The notes below the pieces were generated by a model. It was not told the origin of the DNA and did not search any database. It saw only the letters and a list, made by a program, of their open reading frames with translations. The position numbers and the translations under genes are program-made. Shown one piece after another: positions 32,061-44,700 of a stretch of DNA of 64,000 nucleotides. The stretch is from Arachis hypogaea (Eukaryota; Streptophyta; Magnoliopsida; Fabales; Fabaceae), in contig NC_092040.1 in NCBI RefSeq assembly GCF_003086295.3, positions 1,860,001 to 1,924,000 of the forward strand, given 5' to 3'. Every line of letters begins with the position of its first letter. Within the stretch, counting starts at the first letter, position 1.

Positions 32061-32264
32061 TGCTTTTTATTATGTTTGAACTTTAAATTAATTTGATTGA
32101 GTTTAGTTGCAAAAGAAAATTAAATATGTAGTAAGACTATAAAAAATATATGTATAAATAAATTTTTTTAAATTAATAAAAATAAATTATTATTTGTTAT
32201 TATAAAAAATTTGATTATTGATAACTCTTCTTTGTCAACAATAGGACTATTGTCCAAAATACTA

Positions 32265-32864
32265 GGGGTGGCAAAACGGGCCGGCTCGCCCCATAAATAG
32301 GTTTGCCAGTCTGTCCCGCTTTATGGCGGACTGACGGGTTGGTGGGCTAGCCCGCTTGACTCTTTTTTTTTTTTTGAAAAATAAAATATATTAAAATTAA
32401 CCAAAAAATAATAATTAAAAAATCAAATAGAAATAAAAAATAGTCAAATTATAATATACTTTTTTTACTATTTTTTTTATTTTTAACTTCAATAAAATTG
32501 TTCAAAATAATATTTGTTAATAGAATCATCTTTATTTTAAAAAATAAATCACATAATTTGAGTATATATACGAAATTGTAAAATAAAATAAATAAAGTTA
32601 ATAACTAAAAGAAGAATAAAAACAAAAAATGAAAAAAAGGTGTTTAAAAATTCTATAATTATTAATTTTATAATAGTAATTACTCTTTTATTTAATAAAA
32701 AAAATAAAAATCTTCGACCCGGCGGACTGCCCCGCCCCGCCCCGCCAAAACCCGCCAATTTGGCAGTTTTTTAATTTGCTGGTTTCCAAATCCTAACCCG
32801 ACCCGTATTGTTTAGCGGGTTTAGCGGATTAGTCCGCCGAATTCGACCCGTTTTACCACTCCTA
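32265..32864. mobile_element. 600-bp MITE with imperfect terminal inverted repeats and 10-bp target duplication
   Basis: The left end GGGGTGGCAAAACGGGCCGG pairs with the right end, whose reverse complement contains GGAGTGGTAAAACGGGTCG. The direct repeat CAAAATACTA flanks it on both sides (32255-32264 and 32865-32874). Subterminal sequence is unusually GC-rich for the region (CCCGCC, GCGGGT words) around an AT-rich core (about 32365-32710). The 9- to 10-base target duplication fits Mutator-like elements better than hAT ones. It codes for nothing and is non-autonomous. Confidence 0.8.
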
Positions 32865-32874
32865 CAAAATACTA

Positions 32875-33810
32875 ACCAATTATGCCCATTACTCTAAAAA
32901 TTACACACTCATTTTTTTAGGTTATTTAATAGAACAAAAATAAGCTCTAAATTAAAATCAATAAGAACACAAGAAGGTAAATGATAAAAATTTTAAAATA
33001 TGACATCCAAAATGTAGAATATGATCTTAATCAACAAACTTATCAGCACAAGCATTAGTATCTTAAATTTTTAGTGAAGCCTGCATCTATCTTTCTCTTT
33101 TAAGTAGTACCAAAGATTTTATTCAATGTAAATGTAGATAGATAAACATAATTTCACAATCATTAAAGAATTTATTTTATGAATAGTTTTTTCATATTCA
33201 TCTAAAAATTATAAATTTGAGTCTTAGTCTTAACTTAAAAAAAAAATACAAAATCTAAATCTATTATAAATCTCAAAGCTCTACTTAAATTATAGAACAA
33301 CAATTTAAATTTATATTAAAACCGACAAAAAATCTATCATCTCAATTTTTTGAGAACTATTGGATTAGCTTAATGTAAACTAAGATGGATGGGTTAACTT
33401 AATAAAATTACTGGAAACAAAATAGTTCATTTGCTAATTTTATCTAACTAATTTAGTTTTTTAAAAAATTCAAATTAAGTTCACAACTAAAATTATTCTC
33501 AAATCTTTCTTTTTCAGATATAGGAATTTAGTTGGCCAATAACATGATTCCACTCGTGTGTTGTGTAAGATTACCAAACAGCACCTCCCACGCCTTGCGA
33601 ACAAGCCAATCCAACTTCAAGAAAAAGCGTGAAAAGTGCTTTCTCTCACCGCACGCACTTCAAATTTAAAAACAGAGTGTCTCACTCACTCACGCAGTCA
33701 CGCACCTAACTGTTCGTTCGTTCGTCCGTTCGGTTATTCTGTGGCACTCCCAACGCACATTTCTCCCTTCAAAAAATTTAGGGATCTAAATCTAAGCTCT
33801 CTCATTCACC
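32875..33810. promoter_or_regulatory. Upstream region of the SCAMP gene
   Basis: AT-rich sequence up to about 33530, then a less AT-rich, CT-rich stretch (33540-33810) that is probably the core promoter and 5' UTR. No ATG-initiated upstream ORF overlaps the SCAMP start. Confidence 0.4.
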
Positions 33811-36800
33811 ATGAATCGCCACCAGGATCCTAATCCGTTCGAAGAAGAAGTTAATCCTTTCTCGGTAATCTATTCTCACTCACATTTTCACATTCTCGAT
33901 CTGTTTCTAATTTTAGTGCTTGTTTTTCTTCAGATCCGATATTGTATCTCTTAAACTAGCTAGATTTTGGTGATGGACCTGTTTTTCTATAACTGAAAAA
34001 ATAGAATGCTTACGTGGCTTCTACTTTGATCTGGATCTGTGGTTTGCTAGTTTGGTCTTTTGCTCTAATTTCACTTCTCTTGTTCGGAAAATTGAGAACG
34101 ATTGTGTTTGCGAATCTGCATTGAGATGCCAAATCCGCGTGTAGCTTAGTGTGCATGTTTGTGGATCTGAAACTACGTAAGTTTGCGGTTTCTATTAGTT
34201 GGTCTATGAACTCCGCGTATTTTAGTGAATGCTCGTACTGCTATAGGCTATGCGTGTTTTCTCTGTTTTATTTTAATCGTTAGCTTTTTGTCTTTCCCAG
34301 TCATGAACTCATGATTGATGTGGCATAGTTCTATTCTTTTTTTATCAAGTTGTATATCAAGCTGGCTTGTTTAAGTTGAAGTGTTGTTCTTGTATTTAAA
34401 CATATATGATGTGGTTTGTAGACATAATTTTCAAATTGTGCCTAGCAGAAATGCTTAAACGTTGAATAACATCTTTTTGCTGTGGATCTGCTGCAACTTT
34501 GAAAATGGCACTAAAAGTGTGTGATCACACTGGTTTTGCTGTCTTGTCTCCTGCATAATTTTGAGTTTGCAGTGTGTTGTTGGTTTCAATTGCAAATATA
34601 TCACAATATTGCCAATATGTAGTTTAGTGTTTTACCATTAAAGACAGAATTTGATTTACTTAATGATTTGAGCTTTATTTTAGGTCTAATTTTGCTCTTT
34701 ATGAGATGTTTGATTGAAACCATGTAAGTTTTAATTAACTAATTCTACCAGCCAATCTTTGAAAGCCATCTTGTTGAGATAATGTGGTTGTTATAGTTTC
34801 ATTCTGGTGTGCAACTTGTTAGTTTTCGAAGTTTTAGCAATTGATGCTTTATCATTATCATTTGTGTCATAAAATAGCCGTTTCATTCTATTCGTGGAAA
34901 TCTTACAGAATGGTGCTGGTGCTCCTGGATCAAAATCACGTATTCCACAAATGTCATCTGAACCAGTGGGCTTTGGCCAAAGACATGATGCTACAGTTGA
35001 TATTCCTTTGGACGTTACAACTGTAATGCCTTGTTAATTCAATGATTTTCTTAAGACTTGGATTCTCTTCAAGAGGCTGATTTTGCTTCTGTGATGTAAA
35101 TATAGGACTCTAAGAAAAAGGGACAAGAGCTAGCAGCTTGGGAAGCAGATTTGAAAAGGAGAGAGAAGGTTGATTTTTCAACTTTTTCTCTAGGATCTTG
35201 CTTTTTAGCATATTTATTGTTGACTCTTTCAGAGTACCTATAACAATTACATTTATTAACTGTCTTCATCTATATGTTCTTATTTTTTGTTCTACTATTA
35301 ATTAACTGGTATGCTTTGCCTTCAAGGATTTTGACTCTTTCAAAATGTATACTCAGGAAATAAAAAGAAGAGAAGAAGCTGTTGCTAAAGGTGAATAATG
35401 AGACTCAAACATGTGACCTTCTTGATTAAGTATCTTTTTGTTGTATTTCTAGTTTATGAGGTGACAAAAAGAAAAAGGAGAGGAAAAATTGAAATTTTAA
35501 ATGGAGGGAAAACTTGTAGAGAAAAGTTTGTTTCTCGAGTTTTCATTCCCTCTAATTCTTCAGTTTCTCTTTGACTGAAAAACAAAAAATTTAAAAACTA
35601 AAAAAAGAATTTCTTTCCATACATCCAAATATAGAGTAAATTTATGCCAAGTCAGTAACCTGTTTTATTTTCAACATTTGCTTATCAGCTGGTGTGCCTG
35701 TTGATGATAAGAATTGGCCTCCATTTTTCCCAATCATTCACCATGATATTGCCAATGAGATACCAGTTCATGCTCAGAGGCTGCAATATTTGGCCTTTGC
35801 AAGTTGGTTAGGTATGGTTGCTTAACTATCTTATTATTTATTAGGCAGCCTGGTTGGTTGTTTCCGAGACATATTATGTGTTCTCTTAGTTAAAATGAGT
35901 AACTGCTTGTAGGTCTCCCAAATTAAAGGAAATAAATCTAAACTCTGTTGTGCTATTTCATGATCTAATTTTCAATATTAGTAGACATGTGGATTTTTCT
36001 TCACAATACTATACAACCAACTTGTTCTTAATTTTTTTTTCCGCTTAGCTTTTTTTTATATCTTTTCAGGAATTGTTCTATGCCTAGTTTTTAATGTAGT
36101 TGCTGTGATTGTCTGTTGGATCAGAGGCGGCGGTAAGCTGATTCTTCTACTCTTTTGATATTTCCAGCTCCCTCTTTCTAGTGAAGTGATTTGGATTTGT
36201 ATAAAATAAGTGCAGGCTCTAAAATTTTTTTCCTTGCGGTTATTTATGCTCTTCTTGGGGTTCCACTTTCATACGTGCTTTGGTACAGGCCCCTCTATCG
36301 TGCTATGAGGTAAACCATGTTAAGCATTGATAAAACTGCCTAAGTACAAGGGTTTGTGCCTAGTATGGTTCCCTTTTAGTTAATAGGTGGGGAGGTTTTA
36401 GTGTATCGGTTTATACTTTATAGTCTACTGACTTAATTGTTTTTTATATGCAGTACGGATAGTGCACTGAAGTTTGGTTGGTTTTTCTTGTTCTACTTGG
36501 TAAGCTGTTCTATTGTTTGATGCTAGCATAATATTCGTGAGATGAGAACAACTTATTAATTCTTTTTTTAATTACTGTCTTGATGCAGATTCATATTGCA
36601 TTTTGCATCTTTGCTGCAATTGCGCCTCCTGTTGTTTTTCATGGAAAATCATTAACGTAAGTTCTGCATATTTTCCTTATAGAGCTTGTCTAATTAAAGT
36701 TCCATAAAGTTGTTGCTATTTGATTCGTATATGTACTTGGTATTGCCAATAATTTTGGCGAATTTAGAAAGAGACTAAGGGTAGAAGTTTTCAAAACTTG

Positions 36801-38350
36801 CATCTTAGAACATGCTGGTTTGTACATTTCCAATGATAAGATTTTTACTGTAGGTCGGGGGTAGTATGACTAGAATTGAATGTTTGTTCTGTTTCTGTAA
36901 GAAATTGCTATTTGGTTAAATGACCTCGCTTGGAGAATGTCATGTATATTAAAGCATCACGGCGTTTGTAATGTTTTTGGTGGTCCAAACGAACACTTCA
37001 CTTGTGTAGGCATATGCAGGATTAGAGAGGCAACACATACTTATTGATATTATCTCGTCATATTATTTTTCACATTGAGGTGGGGAGGGACTATCATGGC
37101 TCTAAATACACCAAAAATGGAACTTAGCACGTGTGCTTTCTATAAAAAATACTTGCATGTCTTTTTGGCTTTTATCTTATGGTAACCCTTTTACTTAGTC
37201 ATAAGTATTGGTGCCTGTTAGATGAACATAGTATTTTCTTTACATTTGAATTAATTCATTAAAAATTTCAGGGGCATTCTTGCGGCAATCGATGTTTTCT
37301 CAGACCATGTATTGGTTGGGGTAAGTTGTCTTTGATGGATGCATTTTTTTTCTTGTTTGGATAAACTGTTTCATCTATTCCTTGAAATATCATCATTTCA
37401 GCCATGAATGTTTTATTCTGTAGTGTGGTAACTGATGATAGTTATTTATTAAAAATTTAGAAGCACCGTCAGTCTTGGTTGATCTTATAACCCTTGAAAT
37501 GTAAAGGGAGACATGCTTTTAGGTACCTTAAAATGAAAAGTGTCTTTAAGATCTGATTAATGAATGTCATACGTCCATGGAGACAGTTTAAGATAATGTT
37601 GATGTCCATCTCTTGTTATTTGCACTTGATCTTATCTGAGAAACAAACAAAATGATATCCAAGGAACTAATTCAGGACCTTCAATTCAGATGAAGGGATG
37701 TATAGTTTGTGGGAATTCGACATATATGGAACTAGAGTGACTGGTGCCTAGCTTCTGTAAGGCATGAGTAATGTGAGATTAGTGTTTCTTGTTTGATATA
37801 TTTTTTTGTTAGAACAAAATGATCTTGATGCTCTGGAATTGAGGATATTGGAAAAGCTGTTTATATTGTACACTTTTCAACTTGAATTAGGTTCACAAAG
37901 GAAAATTTCTGTACCTTTATGAAAAAATTCAAGTTCCACAGTTGTTTGCTTGTGCTTGCATGTTCAAGTCCAATTTATGTTTGGTGTTGTTGCAGATATT
38001 CTACTTGGTTGGATTTGGTCTATTTTGCTTGGAGGCTCTTCTAAGCTTGTGGGTGCTTCAGGTGAGGGATAAGACATTTGCAATCAAATATTTATATTGC
38101 TCCCCAGCTTTGGAAAGTCCAAAACTTCAAATAATATCAACATGGACTATTTACTGCAACATTCAGAATTTAAATAATAATAATAATAATAATAATAAAT
38201 CTCTAAAACATGTCCATGATTGCAAACAATGGTCGCAGATGTTAGTTATTATCCTGGTAGGTGGTAGCATATATTGAACAGTGGTTTGCTGATTGTTTCT
38301 TTCCCTTGTGTCTGCAGAAAATATACTTGTATTTCCGGGGACATAAGTGA
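33811..38350 (+). CDS. SCAMP: Secretory carrier-associated membrane protein (SCAMP), 268 aa
   Basis: A four-helix membrane protein of the trans-Golgi/early endosome and plasma membrane, acting in vesicle trafficking. Twelve exons join in phase: 33811-33864, 34909-35022, 35106-35168, 35357-35390, 35689-35811, 36070-36132, 36216-36309, 36454-36499, 36589-36656, 37272-37320, 37996-38061, 38318-38350. The N-terminal cytosolic part has NPF motifs ([13 protein letters not shown]), which recruit EH-domain endocytic proteins. A charged coiled coil follows ([20 protein letters not shown] and [12 protein letters not shown]), then the family-diagnostic [13 protein letters not shown]. Four hydrophobic segments begin at about [47 protein letters not shown] and [16 protein letters not shown]. 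The tail is short ([10 protein letters not shown]). The length is normal for plant SCAMPs (about 265-290). Intron 1 is long (1,044 bases). Confidence 0.93.
38173..38198. repeat. (AAT)n microsatellite in SCAMP intron 11
   Basis: About eight or nine AAT units between exons 11 and 12 of the SCAMP gene. Confidence 0.85.
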
Positions 38351-40963
38351 TGTTGTTCTCAGGTTTTGATCCATCGGCGTTTATGATTCAGTCACTGGCC
38401 ATTGTGGCTTAGTATATTCTTTATTTTTGCCTATGCGCTTCATTTTTCGTCACAATATCTAATTTGTGATATTGTTCGATGTTACTCTAGTGATTGTATG
38501 AAAGTTTAGGGTGTGTAATTTGTAGTTTGTGAAGTCTAGTGTATTTCCTCCAGTGAGATGAGAATTTGATTTTGATAAGCATGTGTAGTAGATTCCCATT
38601 GTTAGTACTAGTTTAGTGGCATTGTATTGGTGATACAGATCCACCTAGACCCTAAATTTGCTGATCATTCAGACAAATTGTATTCCATTATACTTATTCA
38701 ATTACCGTCATGGAAATGATTTGTATGTAGCCATCCGAAAAAACAAAGGAAGAAAAAACAAAGAAAAAAAATAAAATAAAATGAGTTGTTTTATCAACAA
38801 AGTTGATTTTGAGATGTTATGAACATCTAATGCGCCAGCTACAACCTTGGACATACGCTCGAAACAGCTGAATTCTAACCTTGAACAGAAGCGTATAACT
38901 GTTTCTCATTTAAAAATAAAAAAAACCAATGAATTATAACCTGAGTGTTTCAAAGTGACAATTATCGAAGAGCATACAGGTTTATGTGAATTTATTATTA
39001 CTGATATTTCTTGGTAGAGAATTGGTTAAAATCTTCCTACAATTCTACAAATTCCCCCCTCTTTAATTATAATCCGAGTTTATTCTGCTCAGATTAGAAA
39101 AGAAGCAATTGTCAGGTTATATTAAGAATAAATTTGCATGTGACTAAATCCATCTCAAAATTTTCTGTTCTTTTTTCTCAATTTATATCATTGAGCCTAT
39201 TCTATGCTAGCATTACAGTACCTTTTTTCTCAAGTTATTCTCAACGTGTAACGCATAAACAAGTAAAACGAACATGAATAAACAAGAATACTAGATGCCA
39301 CCAGGCAAAACAAATGGTGTAATCTACAAATTTCAGTAAAAATACGTCTTTGTTGGCACTCAGTTGAAATTTGGAAAAGTTATGCTCAAGCAAAGGGTTC
39401 ATGGTAGGTTCCCAATTCAAATGTCTAGAAAACCAGCCATGTCGCCCACTTATATACGAATCAAGCCACGGGCACTTGAACTAAAACAGCAAGCTTCTTA
39501 TTTCTTAAGGCTCTATATATTATATTTCGTTGGTTGAAAAAGTATATGTATTATATGAGCCTTCCATTTATGCTGTTTGGTTGTCTTATTATAGCATACT
39601 TTACGTGTCATATTTGAATAGTCATATATGGACGTCTGGCTGCATGCTTTACGCCAATGGTTTATCGTACATAGTTATGATTAAAATAATTACAAGTTGA
39701 TATAACATTAGCATTTAGAGTAAATCTCAAAAAGAGCATATAAAAACCAATTTAGTTTGGTAGTATGGTTTAATTTACTCGTTCACTTTAATAAATATTA
39801 AAAATTCGAAAATTTTTTATCTATGCATCAACTAATTGGCCATAAAATCTTTATATATGCAGCAATTATATAAGTTAGTCAAGTAATTAGTTCACTATTT
39901 CGTTTAAACAAGTAAGGGAGATTTGACGATAAATTTTTAAATGAAGCTCACTACTTCGACATATTATTACATATAAAATCTTTTCTTATAAAATATACAC
40001 TAATCTCGCTTATGATATTCAATATTTGTGTATTTATGAACATGATATCAAACTACTCTGTGGAAAAAGAGATTAGAGTAGACATAAAACTCTCCTGAAA
40101 ATTATTAATTATTGCAAGTCAAAGAGTATCTATAAATCATTCCACCCTAAAGTCAGCACTGGCCAACCATATGACCCGAATGTTCTCCTTCTTCGTCAAT
40201 TATAGTGTAATAATATTAAGTGAAAGGAATTCGCTTTTGCCTAAACACACGCACGTAATTTGTCGGCGCAGAGTGCATATGCAAGAATCTACATCTAATT
40301 TCCCTTTCTTAAGTTTTGAAGAAGGTTCCAATGAACATAATACAACACAAACAATTGGTTTAACCAAAACAAAGTTCTTAAACCATCTGCTGAACTAATA
40401 AAAATACTATATCCCATATACTATATACTCCAAGTGTGATGGAACACCATATTCTCATATTGGCAGTGACATAACTAGCATTCTAGCAACTAGCTATTGC
40501 TTTATAAACTATAATTGAATTTTTTAATTAAAATTATTATTATTCTATATGGTGGCGACATATGGTCAAAAATTAGACTAATCACTATATTGTTAGTATT
40601 TGACCAATTGTCCATTTATTTGATTCTTCACCAATATGAAAAAACTACACGTTTGTGGCTATGTGGCATATGCTTATGTACCTTACTAACCAATGTCCAC
40701 ATCTTTTTATATGAGACTACTGGAGAATATTGTGTGGTCCTTGATAAAAAAAAAAATATACATGGCTTTCATCATGCATGTTTCTTTACAGCAAGAAAAT
40801 GAAAGGGGAATGAAATTAAAATTGGGCAATTCTTACACACACATAGATATTAACAAAGACTGAAGAGTCCACCAATGGATTGAATTGGATGGCATTTGCT
40901 CCGCATGAAATCTACTTAACTCCACACCCTTGATCCCTCATCTTCAAATAGCCATTATGAAGA

Positions 40964-40975
40964 TGCCACGTGGCA
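40964..40975. promoter_or_regulatory. Perfect palindromic G-box upstream of PRK
   Basis: TGCCACGTGGCA is a 12-base perfect palindrome with the CACGTG core, the binding site for plant bZIP and bHLH factors such as HY5 and PIFs, common in light-regulated photosynthesis genes. It lies about 750 bases upstream of the PRK start codon. Its use is inferred from position and sequence. Confidence 0.5.
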
Positions 40976-41639
40976 TGTCAAATATCCAATCTGCATTAGC
41001 AGCCTTAAATACTAAATAGTGGTCTCTTAACCTTTTTTTTTCTTTTAAGTTGCAATCCCATTAAAATAAATTCTATTTCTAAAAATATGATTAATTCGAC
41101 TTAAAATTTATAGTTATTTTTTCTATTGTGAAATTTTTTACTCCTTGCAATTATGATAAAAACCTTTTAGAAAGACAAGTTTATCTATCACTACTTGATC
41201 AATAATAATAATAATAGTTTCTATAAGTATAAATTTAATTATTCTCATTTTCTTTCTCCTAATAATAAAGTAAAATATCCTTGCTACTTGTCATTTTCAT
41301 ATTTTCTTGAAAAAATAAAAAATAGTAGTGAGATATGAGAGGACAACTATGCCCTTCTGATGCTGATCAATTCCAATTATCAAATAAACCCATACTTCTG
41401 TAGCCTTAGAAGAAGCTACAAGTTTGTCCAAAACAAGGGGTAGTAACAAGAACCCATACACAAAAACAAGATGAAGACACATTACTTTTATTTTTCACTA
41501 TATTTCTTTTATTTCCTGCCATACATATTCACATAGCCTTTTGTTTTTTCGGATTCAATTCCACCTCTTATTTTTATGTGTTCCATACTTCTTCTTGGAA
41601 CGTCCCCTATCATAATCCTCAAGAACAAAAAACCCCACA

Positions 41640-41648
41640 TATATAAAA
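41640..41648 (+). promoter_or_regulatory. PRK: TATA box of PRK
   Basis: TATATAAAA is located 83 bases before the ATG. A transcription start about 30 bases downstream would give a 5' UTR of roughly 55-60 bases, normal for a highly expressed nuclear photosynthesis gene. Confidence 0.6.
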
Positions 41649-41730
41649 ACTCACTTCTTCTCTTCAAATTTCTCTTTAACACCTTTCTTTGTATAGAGAG
41701 AGAGAGAGTGGGGAAAGGGAAAGAGTAACA

Positions 41731-44700
41731 ATGGCAACTTGCACTCTCTACTCCACACAATGTTTCAACACAATCTCATCAACCCCATCATCAAAAACAC
41801 ATTTAGGATTCCACCAAAGACAAGTAGTGTTCTACACAACAACCAATAACAAAAGAAGCAGCAACAAGAGAAGCGGAAACAACAATACCGGCCGCTATGT
41901 AATAACATGCGCGGCCGGGGACACGGTGGTGATTGGTCTTGCCGCAGACTCAGGCTGCGGCAAGAGTACCTTCATGAGAAGGCTAACAAGTGTGTTCGGG
42001 GGCGCGGCCGAGCCGCCCAAGGGCGGAAACCCGGACTCGAACACACTTATTAGTGACACAACCACCGTGATATGCTTGGATGATTACCATTCATTGGATA
42101 GAACCGGAAGAAAAGAGAAGGGTGTGACTGCACTTGATCCAAGAGCCAATGATTTTGACCTCATGTATGAACAAGTTAAGGCTCTTAAGGAAGGAATTGC
42201 AGTTGAGAAACCTATTTACAACCATGTCACTGGTCTCTTGGATCCACCAGAAGTCATCAAACCTCCCAAAATCTTGGTCATTGAAGGTTTGCATCCAATG
42301 TAAGTACATATCCTTTCATCATTTCTAGTTATAATTTCTTATTTTTTCTTATAAATTAGTAATATTTTATTGAAAGTTAGTTCAATGTCTTAGTGCACAT
42401 GTATATGTTACAGTTGTTTGATATTTTCCCAATAAAGCAAGGTGTTTGTGTGAAGAATATAAGATTAAATTGGGACACGGGTCGTTATGCTGAATGATAC
42501 CTTATCTATCTCTAGATAGATTGTATGGCGCTCAGGAATTTTGATAGAAAACTTTCTAACCTTCCAAGATATGGTGGGTCCTTGGCATGCATGCCTACGT
42601 GGATTTTATGTATATAACTCTCTGGAGTAATTAATACAGTTAGGCATAAAATTTTGAAAGTTTGAATAGTATTTTCTGTTACTGAGATTATCTTTTTTAT
42701 TAATTTAATATTAATATTAATTAATTATAATAGAAATATATAAAAAATATATAGGATTACTATAAAATATTTTTTTATTAGTTTTTTTATTTAAAAATTT
42801 TTAAATAAATAAAATTAAAAAATTAAATAACATTTTATAATTAATTTTATATATTTTATGTATTTTTATTATAATTAATTATCATTAATATTAAATTAAT
42901 AAAAAAATAATCTAAATAATACTTTCAATTTTTTAACGTCATACATGCCTAAGGCTAATAAAATATCTGAGTAATATATCAGTTATTGTAAATAAAACTA
43001 TATTAAATTTATGAAAATGATACAATAAATATTTCTTTTCTTTGCTTTCAATTTTTTTTAAAATATGATTCAATTCAAATAGATCAAATAAACAATAAAA
43101 GTTTTAGTATAACTCGAGAATCTCTCTTATATAGGTTTAATTATTTTGTTAATCTTTATCGTTTTATTGAATTTTTAATTAGATCTTTATATTTTTTTAA
43201 TTGAATCTCGTAACTATTATTTTTTTTAATTAAATTTTTATCGTGACAAAATTTTGTAGTTTTAGCAGAATATTATGTTACCAAATTAAAAATACCCTCA
43301 ATTTTTTTTTTCTAAATCCCTAGTCGTCTCTCTCTTTTATTTTTATAAAGACAAAATTAACCCTCTCATTCCACTTCTTCCACCTGTTTGTCTTTCTCCT
43401 CTACTCCCGCTTCTTCTTCTTACACCATCACTCCTCTCACCTTTGCGGCACCCCTCCTTCCCCTTTCCCTTCCTTCCTCTCCAATTCTACTTCTGACGAA
43501 CTCTCTTTTCACCTCTCGAGCTCAACCTTGATGATGAACACAAGGACCGGCCACCAATAGAACCTTCTTAATCAAAGTGAAGCCATCGGTCCCAACCACA
43601 TCAATTTTCTCATCACCAACGCGCTTCCAATTAAAGTATTAAACCAAAAGAGCAATGATCAAACTTATTTCTCTAACAGTCAACCCTTTACTGGAGCACG
43701 CCTTTCTCCCCAACTCAAATGCAATCAACTTTTTCAATTTCCTTTTTCTCTCAAACCTTTCCGACTTGAAGCTCGTTGCTTCATCCCAATTTTCGGGGTC
43801 TGGTGACTGGCCCAACCATTGATGAGGACTATGGTATCTTTTGAGATTTTATAGTCTCCTATGGTGCACTCTTCGGCAGAGGAGTGAGGTAGCAGCAAGG
43901 ATGTCTTTACTTTTATTGTAGTCATGAGTCCGTCGCTTCGATTTCTTCCTCCCAAAATGTCTGTCATTCCATCCTCATCAATCATTCCATCTCTCCGGCG
44001 TTAGAAACTTTTTCTCCGACTATTATCATCTACTCCTGTAGTCTCCTCTCCATCACCGCGTGATCGTCATCAAGCAATCATCTACGTAGTTATTAAAATA
44101 ATCATCCACATTCCTAGTGAATTGAACATCCAGTACATTTATAAGGTGGAGAGAGTCGAACGCATAAAAACAGAAAAGAAGATCCGATGAAAGAGCAATC
44201 ACACAACGACAACTTCGACTAGAGGAAAATGCGAATCTGTTTCATGGACTTCAAACCCGAATACGCAGCGGCCAAAGATGGAAAAAGAGAAAGAGTCAAA
44301 TTGGTAAGAGAAAGGCAGCATCAATCTCAAACCCAATGAGATAGAGAGGATAATGGCGGATACTTAGTTGATGCATGTAAGGGTGTTAAAGAGAGGGATA
44401 TATATACCATGACTCCATGAGAGAGAGAGAGAGAGAGTGATGATGACAATATCGGTGCATGCCTTGAAGGGAAAACGTGCTGCAAACTAACGGAATTGAA
44501 TTATTTTCTGACCGTATACTCTCAACAATAACTAAAAAAATAGAGTTTAGAATAAACGAGGACGCACGGGCTGCTGCGACGCGACGTGTAAGTGGTATGT
44601 TAAGAGGCTGGGTGGCGTCGGAGGTAGGATGGGCAGCATTGGTTGGGCGGTGTCGGATTGGAAAGCGGAAAAGTGCAACGACGTAGGATGACTCTGATCG

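Larger units (their letters stand above)
38351..41730. other. Intergenic region between SCAMP and PRK
   Basis: About 3.4 kb that includes the SCAMP 3' UTR and the PRK promoter. The middle is AT-rich with only short, non-credible ORFs. The PRK side carries a palindromic G-box and a TATA box, listed separately. Confidence 0.45.

Noticed and set aside
40171..40802. Two short + strand ORFs upstream of PRK
   Set aside because: AT-rich chance ORFs without family similarity or exon-like continuity.
43734..43985. 83-aa - strand ORF (contains KISKDTIVLINGWASH) inside the PRK intron 1 element
   Set aside because: The short segment recalls the cytochrome P450 region before the heme loop (TIVLVNAWAIHRDP-like), but without neighbouring P450 motifs it is at most a tiny gene relic; not enough to annotate.
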